From an uncultured Collinsella sp. (GTDB lineage Bacteria; Actinomycetota; Coriobacteriia; Coriobacteriales; Coriobacteriaceae): a stretch of DNA of 6,273 nt. The notes beneath the pieces are model-generated. The model did not search any database. It was not told the DNA's origin and saw only the letters and a program-made list of their open reading frames with translations. The stretch spans positions 1-6,273 of the forward strand of contig CABUWD010000116.1 in assembly GCA_902495155.1 (NCBI GenBank). Direction: 5' to 3'. A program made the position numbers and the translations under genes. Shown piece by piece: positions 1 through 6,271 of the stretch; within the stretch, counting starts at the first letter, position 1, and each line of letters opens with the position of its first letter.

Positions 1-2189
1 GGCCACTTGGCGATCATGAGCGCCTCGGCGCGGTCCACGTTGCCCTCGGCGTCCAGGTCGAGCACGCTCGCCGGCATGTTGTCCCAGATCTCCTCGGTGA
101 CAAACGGCATAAGCGGGTGCATCAGGCGAATGGAGGTATCGAGCACAAAGATCAGGTTGCGCTGGGCCTGCAGACGGCCCTCACCCTTCAGGCGGGCCTT
201 GGTGACCTCGACGTACCAGTCGCAGACCTCGTTCCAGAAGAACTGCTGCACGCCGCGGGCCATGTCGCCAAAGGTGTAGTTCTCGATACCCTCGGTGACC
301 ATCTTGACGGCCTTGGCCAGGCGGCTGAACATCCAGGCGTCGGCCGGCGTCTCCACGACGGGCTCGCCGGGCGTGTAGCCTTCCATGTTCATAAGCAGGA
401 AACGGCTGGCGTTCCAGATCTTGGTCACAAACGACTTGGCCTGCTCGGTGCGCGGGCTGTCGATGAGCTTCTTGGTCTTCTTGTCGATGTTCGCGTCGAA
501 CTTGACGTCCTGGTTGTTGGTGCACAGCGTGAGCAGGTTGAAGCGCATGGCGTCGGCGCCGTACATGCCGATGAGATCCATGGGGTCAACGCCGTTGCCC
601 TTGGACTTGGACATGCGGCTGCCGTCCTTGGCCAGGATCGTCGGGTAGATGACGACGTCCTTAAACGGCACCTCGTCCAGGAAGTACAGCGAGCTCATGA
701 CCATACGGGCGACCCACAGCGCGATGATGTCGCGTGCGGTGACGAGCGCCGTCGTGGGGTGATGTCCCTCGAGCAGCTCCGGCTTTTGCGGCCAGCCCTG
801 CGTGGCGAAGGTCCACAGCTGCGAGCTGAACCAGGTGTCCAGCACGTTCTCGTCCTGATGCACATGATGGCCGCCGCACTTGGGGCACACATCGGTGTCC
901 TCGGTAAGAGCGTCCTCCCAGCCGCAGTCCTCGCAGTAGAACACGGGGATGCGGTGGCCCCACCACAGCTGGCGGCTAATGCACCAGTCCTTAAGGTTCT
1001 CCATCCAGGTGGTGTAGGTCTGCGTCCAGCGCGCGGGGTGGAAGGTGACCTTGCCGGAGTTGACGGCGTCGAGCGCCGGCCCCTTGAGTTTGTCGACGGC
1101 CACGAACCACTGCTCGGACAGCCACGGCTCCAGCGCGGCGTCGCAACGGTAGCAGTGCATGACGGAGTGGTCGTGCTCCTCGACGTGGTCGAGCAGGCCG
1201 TGCTCGTCGAACCACTTGATGACGGCTTCGCGGCACTCGTCGCGGTTCATGCCCGTGAACTCGCCGTAGCCCTCGACGACCACCGCGTGCTCGTCGAAGA
1301 TATTGATCTGCGGCAGGTCGTGAGCCTGACCCATGGCGTAATCGTTGGGGTCGTGGGCCGGGGTAACCTTGACAAAGCCGGAGCCGAAGTTGGCGTCGAC
1401 ATGCCAATCCTCAAAGATGGGGATCTCACGGTCGACGATGGGAAGCTTGACGGTCTTGCCCACGAAGGCGGCCTTCTCGGGGTCCTTCGGGGAAACGGCG
1501 ACGCCCGTGTCACCGAGCATGGTCTCGGGGCGCGTGGTGGCGACGACGATATAGTCCTGGCCGTTGACCGGCTCGGTCAGCGGGTAGCGCAGGTGCCACA
1601 GGTGGCCCTTCTCGTCCTTGTACTCGGCCTCGTCGTCCGAGATGGCGGTGGTGCAGTTGGGGCACCAGTTGACGATGCGCTTGCCGCGATAGATCAGACC
1701 GTCGTGGTACCAGTCGCAGAAGACCTTGCGCACGGCCTGGGCATAGTCCTCGTCCATGGTAAAGCGCTCGTTATCGAAGTCGACGGAGCAACCCATGCGC
1801 TTGATCTGCTCGACGATGATGCCGCCGTACTCGTGGGTCCAGTCCCAGCAGGCGTCGACGAACTTGTCGCGACCGATTTCCAGGCGGCTGATGCCCTCGC
1901 TCTTAAGCTTCTTGTCGACCTTAGTCTGCGTAGCGATACCGGCATGGTCGGTGCCGAGCACCCAGCGCGTGGACTTACCGCGCATGCGAGCCATACGAAT
2001 GATGGCGTCCTGGATGGAGTCGTCGGTGGCATGGCCCATGTGGAGCTTGCCGGTCACGTTGGGAGGCGGAATGGTGACGGTGCAGTCGCCCACGCCCTCA
2101 CGGCGCTTGTAGTAGCCGCCGTCGAGCCACTTCTGCAGGATCGCCGGCTCGTTGGTCGACGGATCGTAGTTCTTGGGCATCTCTTCCAT
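1..2189 (-). CDS. valS: Valine--tRNA ligase (ValRS), 3'-truncated by window edge
   Basis: Class I aminoacyl-tRNA synthetase that activates valine with ATP and charges tRNA-Val in the cytoplasm; it edits misactivated threonine. The frame is open from ATG at 2189 to the left edge (729 complete codons, no stop seen). Visible motifs are: PPNVTGKLHMGH with the HIGH-type signature HMGH at residues 50-53; the editing-domain signature TTRPETMLGDT at about 218-228; Cys pairs at about 176/179, 346/349, 419/422 and 435/438 that could bind zinc; a DTWFSS segment at 451-456; and the KMSKS loop as RMSKS at 525-529. The anticodon-binding helical domain has begun (about 590 onward). ValRS is usually about 870-950 residues, so roughly 150 or more residues, including the C-terminal coiled coil, lie outside. 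The start is supported by AGGGAG six bases upstream. It follows clpX but is separated by a terminator and a structured leader. Confidence 0.97.
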   Translation of the reverse strand, partial: MEEMPKNYDPSTNEPAILQKWLDGGYYKRREGVGDCTVTIPPPNVTGKLHMGHATDDSIQDAIIRMARMRGKSTRWVLGTDHAGIATQTKVDKKLKSEGISRLEIGRDKFVDACWDWTHEYGGIIVEQIKRMGCSVDFDNERFTMDEDYAQAVRKVFCDWYHDGLIYRGKRIVNWCPNCTTAISDDEAEYKDEKGHLWHLRYPLTEPVNGQDYIVVATTRPETMLGDTGVAVSPKDPEKAAFVGKTVKLPIVDREIPIFEDWHVDANFGSGFVKVTPAHDPNDYAMGQAHDLPQINIFDEHAVVVEGYGEFTGMNRDECREAVIKWFDEHGLLDHVEEHDHSVMHCYRCDAALEPWLSEQWFVAVDKLKGPALDAVNSGKVTFHPARWTQTYTTWMENLKDWCISRQLWWGHRIPVFYCEDCGWEDALTEDTDVCPKCGGHHVHQDENVLDTWFSSQLWTFATQGWPQKPELLEGHHPTTALVTARDIIALWVARMVMSSLYFLDEVPFKDVVIYPTILAKDGSRMSKSKGNGVDPMDLIGMYGADAMRFNLLTLCTNNQDVKFDANIDKKTKKLIDSPRTEQAKSFVTKIWNASRFLLMNMEGYTPGEPVVETPADAWMFSRLAKAVKMVTEGIENYTFGDMARGVQQFFWNEVCDWYVEVTKARLKGEGRLQAQRNLIFVLDTSIRLMHPLMPFVTEEIWDNMPASVLDLDAEGNVDRAEALMIAKW

Positions 2190-2195
2190 ATATCT

Positions 2196-2201
2196 CTCCC
2201 T
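2196..2201 (-). promoter_or_regulatory. valS ribosome binding site
   Basis: AGGGAG on the minus strand, six bases before the valS ATG. It fixes the start at 2189 rather than the in-frame ATG at codon 4. It sits only eight bases 3' of the large hairpin at 2210-2322, so folding of that hairpin could affect its accessibility. That effect is an inference. Confidence 0.75.
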
Positions 2202-2209
2202 GTCCCGCC

Positions 2210-2322
2210 GGCGTGTCCGCCTGCTTGGTTTTCGCTCGGTCAGGTCCTGGCTCACACGAAGAGCACATTAAGTGCTCTTCGGCTCGTGCGGAATCTACGA
2301 AAACCAAGCAGGCGGACACGCC
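2210..2322 (-). repeat. Nested inverted repeat in the valS leader (25-bp arms)
   Basis: Positions 2210-2234 and 2298-2322 are perfect reverse complements over 25 bp. They enclose 63 bases that contain a second hairpin, with 10-bp arms 2257-2266 and 2272-2281 and a 5-base loop. In valS mRNA this would make a long double-stranded stem with an internal hairpin, ending eight bases before the ribosome binding site. No U-tract follows it on either strand, so it is not a normal intrinsic terminator. I see no T-box consensus (the UGGNACC core is absent) and no Val-rich leader peptide. Candidate roles are a translational or RNase III control element for valS, or a small palindromic repeat unit. I see no convincing target-site duplication at its ends. 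Confidence 0.85.
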
Positions 2323-2343
2323 TTAGGTATCGATTACTTCAGT

Positions 2344-2372
2344 CTGATATGACTTCGCTGAGGCTTAAACAA
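2344..2372 (-). promoter_or_regulatory. Possible valS promoter (weak match)
   Basis: On the minus strand TTGTTT (2367-2372) and TATCAG (2344-2349) are separated by 17 bases. Agreement with the sigma-70-type consensus is only 3/6 and 4/6. The placement is sensible: downstream of the clpX terminator and about 15-20 bases before the leader hairpin. The rest of 2323-2416 shows nothing else I can name. Confidence 0.3.
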
Positions 2373-2416
2373 ACACACAGAATAACACAGGTAGTTGGGG
2401 TTATTGCGTATATATA

Positions 2417-2452
2417 AAATAGCCTCCGACCACGGATGGTCAGAGGCTATTT
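2417..2452 (-). terminator. Intrinsic terminator after clpX
   Basis: A 16-bp stem (2417-2432 with 2437-2452) has a four-base loop, UCCG as read on the minus strand. It lies 21 bases past the clpX stop. The single imperfection is a G-U wobble in minus-strand RNA but would be a C-A mismatch in plus-strand RNA, which supports minus-strand use. The stem ends in UUUU followed by an alternating UA tract, so the U-run is short but A/U-only. Confidence 0.85.
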
Positions 2453-2473
2453 GCAAGCACGTTTTTGGCTGGT

Positions 2474-3880
2474 TTAGCCGTAAATGCGCTGGGGTTGTTC
2501 TTCGCCCTTTACGGAGGCTTCGGTCACGATGACCTTGGTAACGCCCTCCTCGCTGGGCAGGTCGAACATCGTCTGCTGCAGTACGTCCTCGCAGATAGAG
2601 CGCAGGCCGCGGGCGCCGGTCTTGCGGGCGAGCGCCATGCGGGCGATCTCGTGCAACGCCGCGTCCTCAAACTCAAGCTCAACGTCCTCGAGCTGGAACA
2701 TCTTGCGGTACTGACGCACCACGGCGTTCTTGGGCTCGGTCAGGATCGACACCAGGTCGTCCTCGTCGAGCGCCTGCGTCTGGGTGACGACGGGCGTACG
2801 ACCCACAAACTCGGGAATCATGCCAAAGGCGTTGAGGTCCTGCGGGAGCACCTGGCGCAGCAGGTCGTTCTCGTCGACCGAGGTGGGGCCGGCGATCTCT
2901 GAGTTAAAGCCCACGCCCTTGTTGCCCACACGGTCGGCGATGATCTTGTCCAGGCCCACAAAGGCACCGCCGCAGATAAACAGGATGTTGGTCGTGTCAA
3001 TCTGCAGCAGCTCCTGCTGGGGATGCTTGCGGCCGCCGGTGGGCGGAACACTTGCCACCGTGCCCTCAAGAATCTTAAGCAGCGCCTGCTGAACTCCCTC
3101 GCCCGAGACATCGCGGGTAATAGAGAGGTTCTCGGCCTTGCGGGCGATCTTGTCGATCTCGTCCACGTAGATAATGCCCACCTGCGCGCGCTCAATGTCG
3201 CCATCGGCAGCATTGATAAGCTTGAGCAGGATGTTCTCCACGTCCTCGCCCACGTAACCGGCCTCGGTGAGCGCGGTGGCGTCGGCAATGGCAAACGGCA
3301 CCTCGAGGATGCGCGCGAGCGTCTGGGCCAACAAGGTCTTGCCGGTACCGGTGGGACCGAGCAGCAGGATGTTGGACTTGGCGAGCTCTACCTCGTCCAT
3401 ATCGTCATCGAACTGCGAGCCCGTGCCGTCGTCAAAGGCAGATACCGCGGCGCCGCCCTCGATCACGCGGCGATAGTGGTTGTACACGGCCACCGACATG
3501 GCGCGCTTGGCGTCCTCCTGGCCCATAACATAGGCCGAAAGCTCGTCATAGATCTCGTGCGGCGTCGGCACGTGCGTGATAACCTGACGGTCGTCCTCGA
3601 GCTCAAAGCCCTCGGTCTCGGGGTCCACGGCGGGCTGCCCAGCAGCCTGACCGTGGTCGTTGAGGAAGCCCGGCAGCTTGCCGTTGCGGGCAGCGTCCAT
3701 AAAGTCCGAAGCCAGCGACTCCTCCAGAATCTCGGAACAGGCGGCGACGCACTCGTCACAGATAAAGATGTTGGTCGGGCCCTTTACGAGGCGACGGACC
3801 TGGCCCTGCTCTTTTCCGCAGAAGGAGCAGCGGATGGGGTTGCCGTTCTCGTCAAAGTTGTCCTGCATGTTTCCTGCCAT
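2474..3880 (-). CDS. clpX: ClpX, ATP-dependent unfoldase subunit of ClpXP
   Basis: AAA+ hexamer that recognises tagged proteins, unfolds them with ATP and feeds them into ClpP in the cytoplasm. It is 468 residues, somewhat longer than E. coli ClpX (424). The N-terminal zinc-binding domain has C18-x2-C21 and C41-x2-C44. The AAA+ part has Walker A GPTGTGKT at 175-182, the GYVG pore loop at 208-211, Walker B IIYVDE at 236-241, the RKH pore loop at 284-286, an arginine-finger candidate R361 in FVGRTPVV, and sensor 2 GARGLR at 422-427. The ClpP-contact loop reads VGF at 323-325 where E. coli has IGF. An acidic stretch at about 148-166, before Walker A, accounts for part of the extra length. The ATG is one base past the clpP stop, with AAGGA (3889-3893) eight bases upstream inside clpP, which implies translational coupling. 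Confidence 0.98.
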   Translation of the reverse strand: MAGNMQDNFDENGNPIRCSFCGKEQGQVRRLVKGPTNIFICDECVAACSEILEESLASDFMDAARNGKLPGFLNDHGQAAGQPAVDPETEGFELEDDRQVITHVPTPHEIYDELSAYVMGQEDAKRAMSVAVYNHYRRVIEGGAAVSAFDDGTGSQFDDDMDEVELAKSNILLLGPTGTGKTLLAQTLARILEVPFAIADATALTEAGYVGEDVENILLKLINAADGDIERAQVGIIYVDEIDKIARKAENLSITRDVSGEGVQQALLKILEGTVASVPPTGGRKHPQQELLQIDTTNILFICGGAFVGLDKIIADRVGNKGVGFNSEIAGPTSVDENDLLRQVLPQDLNAFGMIPEFVGRTPVVTQTQALDEDDLVSILTEPKNAVVRQYRKMFQLEDVELEFEDAALHEIARMALARKTGARGLRSICEDVLQQTMFDLPSEEGVTKVIVTEASVKGEEQPQRIYG

Positions 3881-3881
3881 C

Positions 3882-4502
3882 CTAGGCGTCCTTCGCGGCG
3901 AGATCGCGCGAGGTGACGATACGGTCGATCAGACCGTAGTCGAGGGCCTCGGAAGCGGTCAGGTAGTTGTCGCGCTCGGTATCGGCCTGGACCTTCTCGA
4001 TGGGCTGGCCCGAGGCGTCGGACAGGATCTGGTTGAGCTCACGACGGGTCTTCTTGATCTCCTCGGCAACGATCTCGATCTCGGTCTGCTGGCCCTGGGC
4101 ACCGCCGCTGGGCTGGTGAATCATGACCTTGGAGTGCGGCAGGCAGAAGCGCTTGCCCTTGGCGCCGGCCGAAAGCAGCACGGCGGCCATGGACGCGGCC
4201 ATACCGACGCAGATGGTGGAGACCTGCGGCTTGATGAAGTTCATGGTGTCCAGAATCGCCAGGCCGGAGTAGACCTCGCCGCCGGGCGAATTGATGTAGA
4301 GCGAGATATCCTTCTCGGCATCCTGGCTCTCAAGATGCAGCAGCTGGGCAACGACCAGGTTGGCGCTGACGGAGTTGATCTCCTCGCCCAAGAAGATGAT
4401 GCGGTCGTTGAGCAGGCGCGAATAGATATCGTAGCTGCGCTCGCCGCGCGGCGTCTGCTCGATAACGTATGGCACGAGGGCGGAATCGAACTTGGCGATC
4501 AT
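3882..4502 (-). CDS. clpP: ClpP, serine protease subunit of ClpXP
   Basis: Tetradecameric barrel serine protease that degrades polypeptides delivered by ClpX. From the ATG at 4502 it is 206 residues, the normal family length. The catalytic triad is Ser104 (VGMAASMA), His129 (MIHQPSGG) and Asp178 (ADTERD). The spacings of 25 and 49 residues match E. coli S97/H122/D171. YINSPGGEVYSGLAI, the oxyanion and strand region, is at about 69-83. I chose the ATG at 4502 because GGAG at 4509-4512 lies six bases upstream. In-frame ATGs at 4508 and 4514 and a TTG at 4532 are possible alternatives and would add 2, 4 or 10 residues. Only one clpP is present here, and clpX follows after a single base. Confidence 0.97.
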   Translation of the reverse strand: MIAKFDSALVPYVIEQTPRGERSYDIYSRLLNDRIIFLGEEINSVSANLVVAQLLHLESQDAEKDISLYINSPGGEVYSGLAILDTMNFIKPQVSTICVGMAASMAAVLLSAGAKGKRFCLPHSKVMIHQPSGGAQGQQTEIEIVAEEIKKTRRELNQILSDASGQPIEKVQADTERDNYLTASEALDYGLIDRIVTSRDLAAKDA

Positions 4503-4548
4503 ACGCATCTCCATTTCTCTCTTGCGGACCAAATTGGTTCTAGATAAA

Positions 4549-4589
4549 CGTACGGTGCCCGCATGCTATGCATTGGCTGGCACCGTACG
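4549..4589 (-). terminator. Hairpin between tig and clpP, possible tig terminator
   Basis: A perfect 11-bp stem is formed by 4549-4559 and 4579-4589 with a 19-base loop. On the minus strand it is followed by UUUAUCU, a weak U-tract. It could end tig transcription partially. If clpP starts from the promoter candidate just upstream, it would instead be a hairpin in the clpP leader, about 47 bases before the chosen ATG. The sequence alone does not separate the two. Confidence 0.45.
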
Positions 4590-4594
4590 AAGCA

Positions 4595-4608
4595 ACCGGA
4601 TAACCGGT
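4595..4608. promoter_or_regulatory. 14-bp palindrome ACCGG-N4-CCGGT upstream of clpP
   Basis: Perfect 5-bp inverted arms (4595-4599, 4604-4608) around ATAA. They lie directly downstream, in the minus direction, of the -10-like hexamer TTATAC at 4609-4614, for which I find no good -35. A dyad at that position is where a repressor or activator operator could sit. It does not match CIRCE, HAIR or CtsR box consensus sequences as I know them. It could also be chance in GC-rich DNA. Confidence 0.3.
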
Positions 4609-4665
4609 GTATAACTTTACCCCATCACGGGCGCACGCATGCGCTCGCGGGCAAGGTGGCGAGAA

Positions 4666-5964
4666 TTACTCGGCGTCCTTGGCGGTCTCGTCGACCTCGG
4701 TCACCTTGGCGTTCTCGACCAGGTGGTCGACGGCCTTGGAGCGACGGATGGACTCGCGGACGGCAGGCATGCGGCCATCGGCGATGAACTCGGCCTTGGA
4801 AGCCTCGACGTCCTTGACGCCGGCCTTCTCGAACTCGGCGTTGATGTCGTCCTCGGTGACCTCAATCTTGAGCTCGCGGGCGAGGGCGTCCAGAGCCAGG
4901 GACTCACGGGCAACGTCGTTGGCCTGCTTGTGCAGGTCGCCGATGAACTGCTCCATGGTCAGACCGGAAGCGGGCAGCCAGGTGTCCAGGGTCATGCCGC
5001 GGGCAGCGAGGTTGGACAGGAAGTTCTGGCCAAGCTCCTCAAAGACGGACTGCTCGTAGTCGGCGTCCATCTCGTCGAGCTGCAGGCGCTCGGCGAGAGC
5101 GGAGACGCAACGGTTCTCCTTCTCGGCCGGGAGGCGGGAAGCCTTGTCCTGCTCGATCTCGAGCTTGATGGCGTCGCGCATGGCGTCGATGCTGTCAAAG
5201 CCAAAGTCGGACTTGACAAGCTCGTCGGTGAGCTCGGGGGTGTTGCGGACCTTGATGCCCTTGACGGTGACCTCGACGGTGTGGGTCTCGGCGTCCTCGC
5301 CCTCCTCGACCTCGTCGGTCCAGGTGACGGTCTTGACGTCGTCAACGTTAGCGCCGATCAGGGCCTCGTTGAACTCCTTGGGGTTGCTGTCGCTACCGGC
5401 GATGAGCATGCGGCCCTCGGCGGCGAAGTTGTCGGCGTTCTCGACGGCCTTGAGGTCGACGGTGACGTAGTCCTCGGCCTCGACGGCGCGACCCTCGACG
5501 TCCTCGAAGGTGGCACGGTAGTTGAGGAGCATCTCGACCTGGTTGTTGATCTCGGACTCGGTGACCTCCGCGGGAGGCATCTCGATCTCAACGGCGTCGA
5601 AGGAGGAGAGCTCAGCGGCAGGACGCAGGGAGAACTCGACGGTGTAGGTGTAGTCCTCGTGATCCTTGGCGAGGTCGAGCTCCTTGTAGTCACCGTTCTT
5701 GGTGGGGACGATGTCCAGCTCGTTGAGGACGGCGGGCTCGTTGGCGGCGATCAGGTCGTTGGTGGCCTGAGCGAGGGTAGCCTCGGCGCCAAGGGCAGAG
5801 TCGATGACCGGACGGGGAGCCTTACCGGCACGGAAGCCCGGGAAGCGGTACTTCTTGGCGGTGTCCTTGTAGGCCTTCTTGATCGCGGCGTCGACGTCGG
5901 CGGCCGGGATGGTGACCGTAGCGGTGAGCTTGGCGTCCTTGACGTCAGAAGCGGTGATGTTCAA
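4666..5964 (-). CDS. tig: Trigger factor, ribosome-associated chaperone
   Basis: Chaperone that docks near the ribosome exit tunnel and shields nascent chains. From the TTG at 5964 it has 432 residues, the usual length. The N-terminal ribosome-binding domain carries the docking loop GFRAGKAP at 43-50 within FPGFRAGKAPRPVID. The middle FKBP-type region (about 155-240) is recognisable by position, but the usual glycine- and aromatic-rich PPIase signatures are poorly kept: NPKEFNEALIG stands where families have a PGFE-like segment. The C-terminal substrate-binding helices run to an acidic tail ending KDAE. TTG is preferred because AGGAGG (5971-5976) lies six bases before it. A GTG at 5967 is only three bases away, and an ATG at 5979 overlaps the Shine-Dalgarno itself. 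The resulting start, MNITASDVKDAKL, resembles typical trigger factor N-termini. Confidence 0.95.
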   Translation of the reverse strand: MNITASDVKDAKLTATVTIPAADVDAAIKKAYKDTAKKYRFPGFRAGKAPRPVIDSALGAEATLAQATNDLIAANEPAVLNELDIVPTKNGDYKELDLAKDHEDYTYTVEFSLRPAAELSSFDAVEIEMPPAEVTESEINNQVEMLLNYRATFEDVEGRAVEAEDYVTVDLKAVENADNFAAEGRMLIAGSDSNPKEFNEALIGANVDDVKTVTWTDEVEEGEDAETHTVEVTVKGIKVRNTPELTDELVKSDFGFDSIDAMRDAIKLEIEQDKASRLPAEKENRCVSALAERLQLDEMDADYEQSVFEELGQNFLSNLAARGMTLDTWLPASGLTMEQFIGDLHKQANDVARESLALDALARELKIEVTEDDINAEFEKAGVKDVEASKAEFIADGRMPAVRESIRRSKAVDHLVENAKVTEVDETAKDAE

Positions 5965-5970
5965 CACGTT

Positions 5971-5976
5971 CCTCCT
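5971..5976 (-). promoter_or_regulatory. tig ribosome binding site deciding a TTG start
   Basis: Perfect AGGAGG on the minus strand. The in-frame ATG at 5977-5979 is directly upstream and would encode MRRNVL, using the Shine-Dalgarno as codons 2-3. Six-base spacing instead favours the TTG at 5962-5964. Confidence 0.7.
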
Positions 5977-5988
5977 CATACTGCCCAG

Positions 5989-6018
5989 CTTATCTGAGGT
6001 GCTGGTACCTTTATGCAA
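5989..6018 (-). promoter_or_regulatory. Possible tig promoter
   Basis: Minus-strand TTGCAT (6013-6018) and GATAAG (5989-5994) are separated by 18 bases, a moderate match. It would give a very short leader before the AGGAGG. Read-through from the tRNA promoter is the alternative. Confidence 0.3.
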
Positions 6019-6027
6019 CAAAGAGTC

Positions 6028-6047
6028 GCGACGGCAGGAGCCGACGC
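6028..6047 (-). terminator. Weak terminator-like hairpin after tRNA-Leu
   Basis: Two 8-base arms pair around a TCCT loop with one central T-T mismatch. It starts eight bases past the tRNA CCA. The following minus-strand bases are GACTCTTTGTTG, only partly U-rich, so it may terminate inefficiently or mark processing. Confidence 0.35.
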
Positions 6048-6055
6048 AGGTGCGT

Positions 6056-6139
6056 TGGTGCGGGCGAAAGGACTCGAACCTTCACGGGAATCCCACCAGA
6101 ACCTAAATCTGGCGCGTCTACCAATTCCGCCACGCCCGC
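6056..6139 (-). tRNA. tRNA-Leu, anticodon UAG
   Basis: An 84-nt class II tRNA with CCA encoded at 6056-6058. The acceptor stem GCGGGCG pairs with CGCCCGC, followed by discriminator A. The anticodon stem is CCAGA/TCTGG with loop TTTAGGT, giving UAG, which reads CUA and by wobble other CUN codons. A variable arm with GGG-AUU-CCC identifies the Leu/Ser class. The T loop is TTCGAGT, closed by GAAGG/CCTTT. It precedes tig on the same strand. Confidence 0.96.
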
Positions 6140-6158
6140 ATGAGCGCACAGACTAGGA

Positions 6159-6167
6159 ATGATAGCA
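6159..6167 (-). promoter_or_regulatory. Extended -10 promoter of tRNA-Leu
   Basis: TGC-TATCAT on the minus strand is an extended -10 with 5/6 hexamer matches, about 20 bases upstream of the mature tRNA 5' end. There is no good -35 at 17-base spacing. An A-tract at 6195-6200 sits about 43-48 bases before the predicted start, where an UP element would act. Confidence 0.55.
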
Positions 6168-6234
6168 GATACGAACGGCAAGCGCACGCACACGTTTTTT
6201 AGCTCACGACCTCACCACGAGTTACAGCGGAACA

Positions 6235-6271
6235 GGGTGGCTAATTTGGGACGGGGCTTTTTTAGCTACCC
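6235..6271. repeat. 10-bp inverted repeat at right edge
   Basis: GGGTGGCTAA (6235-6244) pairs with TTAGCTACCC (6262-6271), with one G-T wobble as read on the plus strand, around a 17-base loop. It may be a terminator or remnant associated with a gene beyond the window. No U-tract follows it inside the window, and the run of T lies in the loop, so the role is unresolved. Confidence 0.4.

Noticed and set aside
2098..2319. Small minus-strand frame starting in the valS leader as a possible leader peptide
   Set aside because: It has a GTG start without a Shine-Dalgarno, few Val codons, and runs out of frame deep into valS, so it does not look like an attenuator peptide.
2210..2322. Insertion sequence or MITE with terminal repeats
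   Set aside because: It has terminal inverted repeats but no visible target-site duplication and no transposase. It is kept only as an alternative explanation for the hairpin.
2190..2416. T-box riboswitch in front of valS
   Set aside because: No UGGNACC-type T-box core and no recognisable Stem I motifs. The region is dominated by one simple nested inverted repeat and ends without a terminator hairpin carrying a U-tract.
117..2417. 766-codon open frame on the plus strand, opposite valS
   Set aside because: It is antisense to a certain ValRS gene. Its Val/Leu/Gly/Ala/His/Asp-rich translation is what GC-rich codon bias gives on the opposite strand. No domain or ribosome binding site is recognisable.
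3023..3916. 297-codon plus-strand open frame opposite clpX
   Set aside because: Antisense shadow of a firmly identified gene; no recognisable motif.
4503..4665. CIRCE, HAIR or CtsR stress-regulator box upstream of clpP
   Set aside because: None of the known consensus sequences is present. The only dyad is ACCGG-N4-CCGGT, reported separately.
4639..5997. 452-codon plus-strand open frame covering all of tig
   Set aside because: Antisense shadow of tig; low-complexity Leu/Gly/Val/Asp-rich translation with no family resemblance.
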